The notes beneath the pieces are model-generated. The model did no database searches, was not told the origin of the DNA, and saw only the letters and a program-made list of their open reading frames with translations. Of a stretch of 64,000 nt of DNA, positions 62,945-64,000 are shown one piece after another (within the stretch, counting starts at the first letter, position 1; each line of letters begins with the position of its first letter). This DNA comes from Streptomyces griseocarneus (GTDB lineage: Bacteria; Actinomycetota; Actinomycetes; Streptomycetales; Streptomycetaceae), in NCBI GenBank assembly GCA_003674045.1, contig PENC01000032.1:1-64000 (forward strand), read 5' to 3'. A program made the position numbers and the translations under genes.

Positions 62945-64000
62945 TGAGCACGTCCCCTGCGAGCGCGCGCGACACCACGGAAGGCACCGTCTACACGGTC
63001 ACCGGCGGCGACTGGGAGGAGCTCGCCGCCGCGGCCGGGAAGGCCGACGACGAACGCATCGTCGTCAATATGGGCCCCCAGCACCCCTCCACCCATGGAG
63101 TGCTCCGGCTCATCCTGGAGATCGACGGCGAGACCGTCACCGAGGCCCGCTGCGGCATCGGCTACCTCCACACCGGCATCGAGAAGAACCTCGAATACCG
63201 CAACTGGACCCAGGGCACCACCTTCGTCACACGTATGGACTATCTGACGCCGTTCTTCAACGAGACGGCGTACTGCCTGGGCGTGGAGAAACTCCTGGGC
63301 ATCGAGGAGCAGATCCCCGACCGCGCGAACGTCCTGCGCGTGCTGCTGATGGAGCTGAACCGCATCTCCTCGCACCTGGTGTGCATCGCCACCGGCGGCA
63401 TGGAGCTCGGCGCCACCACCATCATGATCTACGGCTTCCGGGACCGCGAGCTCGTCCTCGACATCTTCGAGCTCATCACCGGCCTGCGGATGAACCACGC
63501 GTACGTCCGCCCCGGCGGCCTCGCCCAGGACCTGCCGCCCGGCGCGGTCGACCAGGTGCGGGAGTTCGTCAAGAAGATGCGGCGCAACCTTCCCGAGTAC
63601 GACAAACTCGCCACCGGCAACCCCATCTTCAAGGGCCGCCTCCAGGGCATCGGCCACCTCGACCTCTCCGGGTGCATGGCGCTCGGCGCGACAGGACCGA
63701 TCCTGCGGGCCACGGGCCTGCCGCACGACCTGCGCAAGGCCCAGCCCTACTGCGGCTACGACACCTACGACTTCGAGGTGGCGACCGCCGACACCTGCGA
63801 CGCCTACGGCCGTTTCCTCATCCGGCTGGAGGAGATGCGGCAGTCCCTGCGCATCGTCGAGCAGTGCCTGGACCGGCTCGCGCCCGGCCCGGTCATGGTC
63901 GCCGACAAGAAGATCGCCTGGCCCGCCCAGCTCGCCCTCGGACCGGACGGCCTCGGCAACTCCCTCGACCACATCAAGAAGATCATGGGTACGTCGATGG
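62944..64000 (+). CDS. nuoD: NADH-quinone oxidoreductase subunit D (3' end outside window)
   Basis: The first 352 codons of the 49-kDa subunit. VNMGPQHPSTHGVLRL is the quinone-site segment, then RCGIGYLHTGIEKNLEYRNW and RISSHLVCIATGGMELGA. It forms the quinone cavity with NuoB. The frame is open to the window edge; the rest of the nuo operon should follow. Confidence 0.97.
   Translation, partial: MSTSPASARDTTEGTVYTVTGGDWEELAAAAGKADDERIVVNMGPQHPSTHGVLRLILEIDGETVTEARCGIGYLHTGIEKNLEYRNWTQGTTFVTRMDYLTPFFNETAYCLGVEKLLGIEEQIPDRANVLRVLLMELNRISSHLVCIATGGMELGATTIMIYGFRDRELVLDIFELITGLRMNHAYVRPGGLAQDLPPGAVDQVREFVKKMRRNLPEYDKLATGNPIFKGRLQGIGHLDLSGCMALGATGPILRATGLPHDLRKAQPYCGYDTYDFEVATADTCDAYGRFLIRLEEMRQSLRIVEQCLDRLAPGPVMVADKKIAWPAQLALGPDGLGNSLDHIKKIMGTSM

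Noticed and set aside
1..64000. Prophage, insertion sequence, integrative element, tRNA genes or biosynthetic gene cluster
   Set aside because: No integrase, transposase, phage structural gene, tRNA cloverleaf or PKS/NRPS signature was found on either strand.

Overview
The window is chromosomal DNA of a high-GC actinomycete, almost certainly a Streptomyces. The evidence is the 5S rRNA sequence, the heavy GC3 codon bias, frequent GTG and TTG starts, and hallmark genes: sigma factor bldN with its anti-sigma gene rsbN, the rex-hem operon, the futalosine menaquinone genes and nuo. I see no phage, IS element, CRISPR array or tRNA. This is core chromosome, so the points of interest are mostly regulatory and evolutionary.

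Region 1 (1-11.5 kb): the 3' end of an rRNA operon (5S plus terminator), a HAD phosphatase, an MFS permease and AcuC. Next come a conserved unknown gene carrying a TTA (bldA-dependent) codon, a small excisionase-fold DNA-binding protein (BdtA-like), the 32-residue ribosomal protein bS22 and an SDR/acyltransferase pair. On the minus strand follow rsbN, bldN, a SerB-like HAD enzyme and a glutaredoxin.

Region 2 (11.7-26.9 kb): a Rex operator/promoter drives rex-hemA-hemC-hemD-hemB, every junction a 4-nt overlap. Then argS diverges from a class I lysyl-tRNA synthetase. Two DUF3558 lipoproteins, RtcB RNA ligase and four small minus-strand genes complete the block.

Region 3 (27-35 kb): hemL, a histidine phosphatase, an inserted Tat/lipoprotein polysaccharide-deacetylase-like gene and the System II cytochrome c maturation genes (thioredoxin-like, ccdA, resB, ccsA-type). 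Together with region 2 this supplies heme and attaches it to cytochrome c.

Region 4 (35-59 kb): menaquinone genes (mqnL-mqnP-mqnM, mqnE, mqnA, mqnC, a methyltransferase and a geranylgeranyl-reductase-type enzyme) are interleaved with secreted hydrolases, a DUF4229 protein, TetR and Lrp regulators, an acyl-CoA synthetase, a cold-shock protein and a Ser/Thr kinase. A dicarboxylate/amino-acid:cation symporter is preceded by a Cys-rich leader peptide. Several intergenic gaps, and one coding region, carry copies of a composite repeat.

Region 5 (59.6-64 kb): an NlpC/P60 hydrolase, a long regulatory gap with a second Rex-type operator, and nuoABC plus partial nuoD. The whole window therefore reads as a respiratory supply region: heme, cytochrome c, menaquinone and complex I, with the NADH/NAD+ sensor Rex having candidate sites at both ends.
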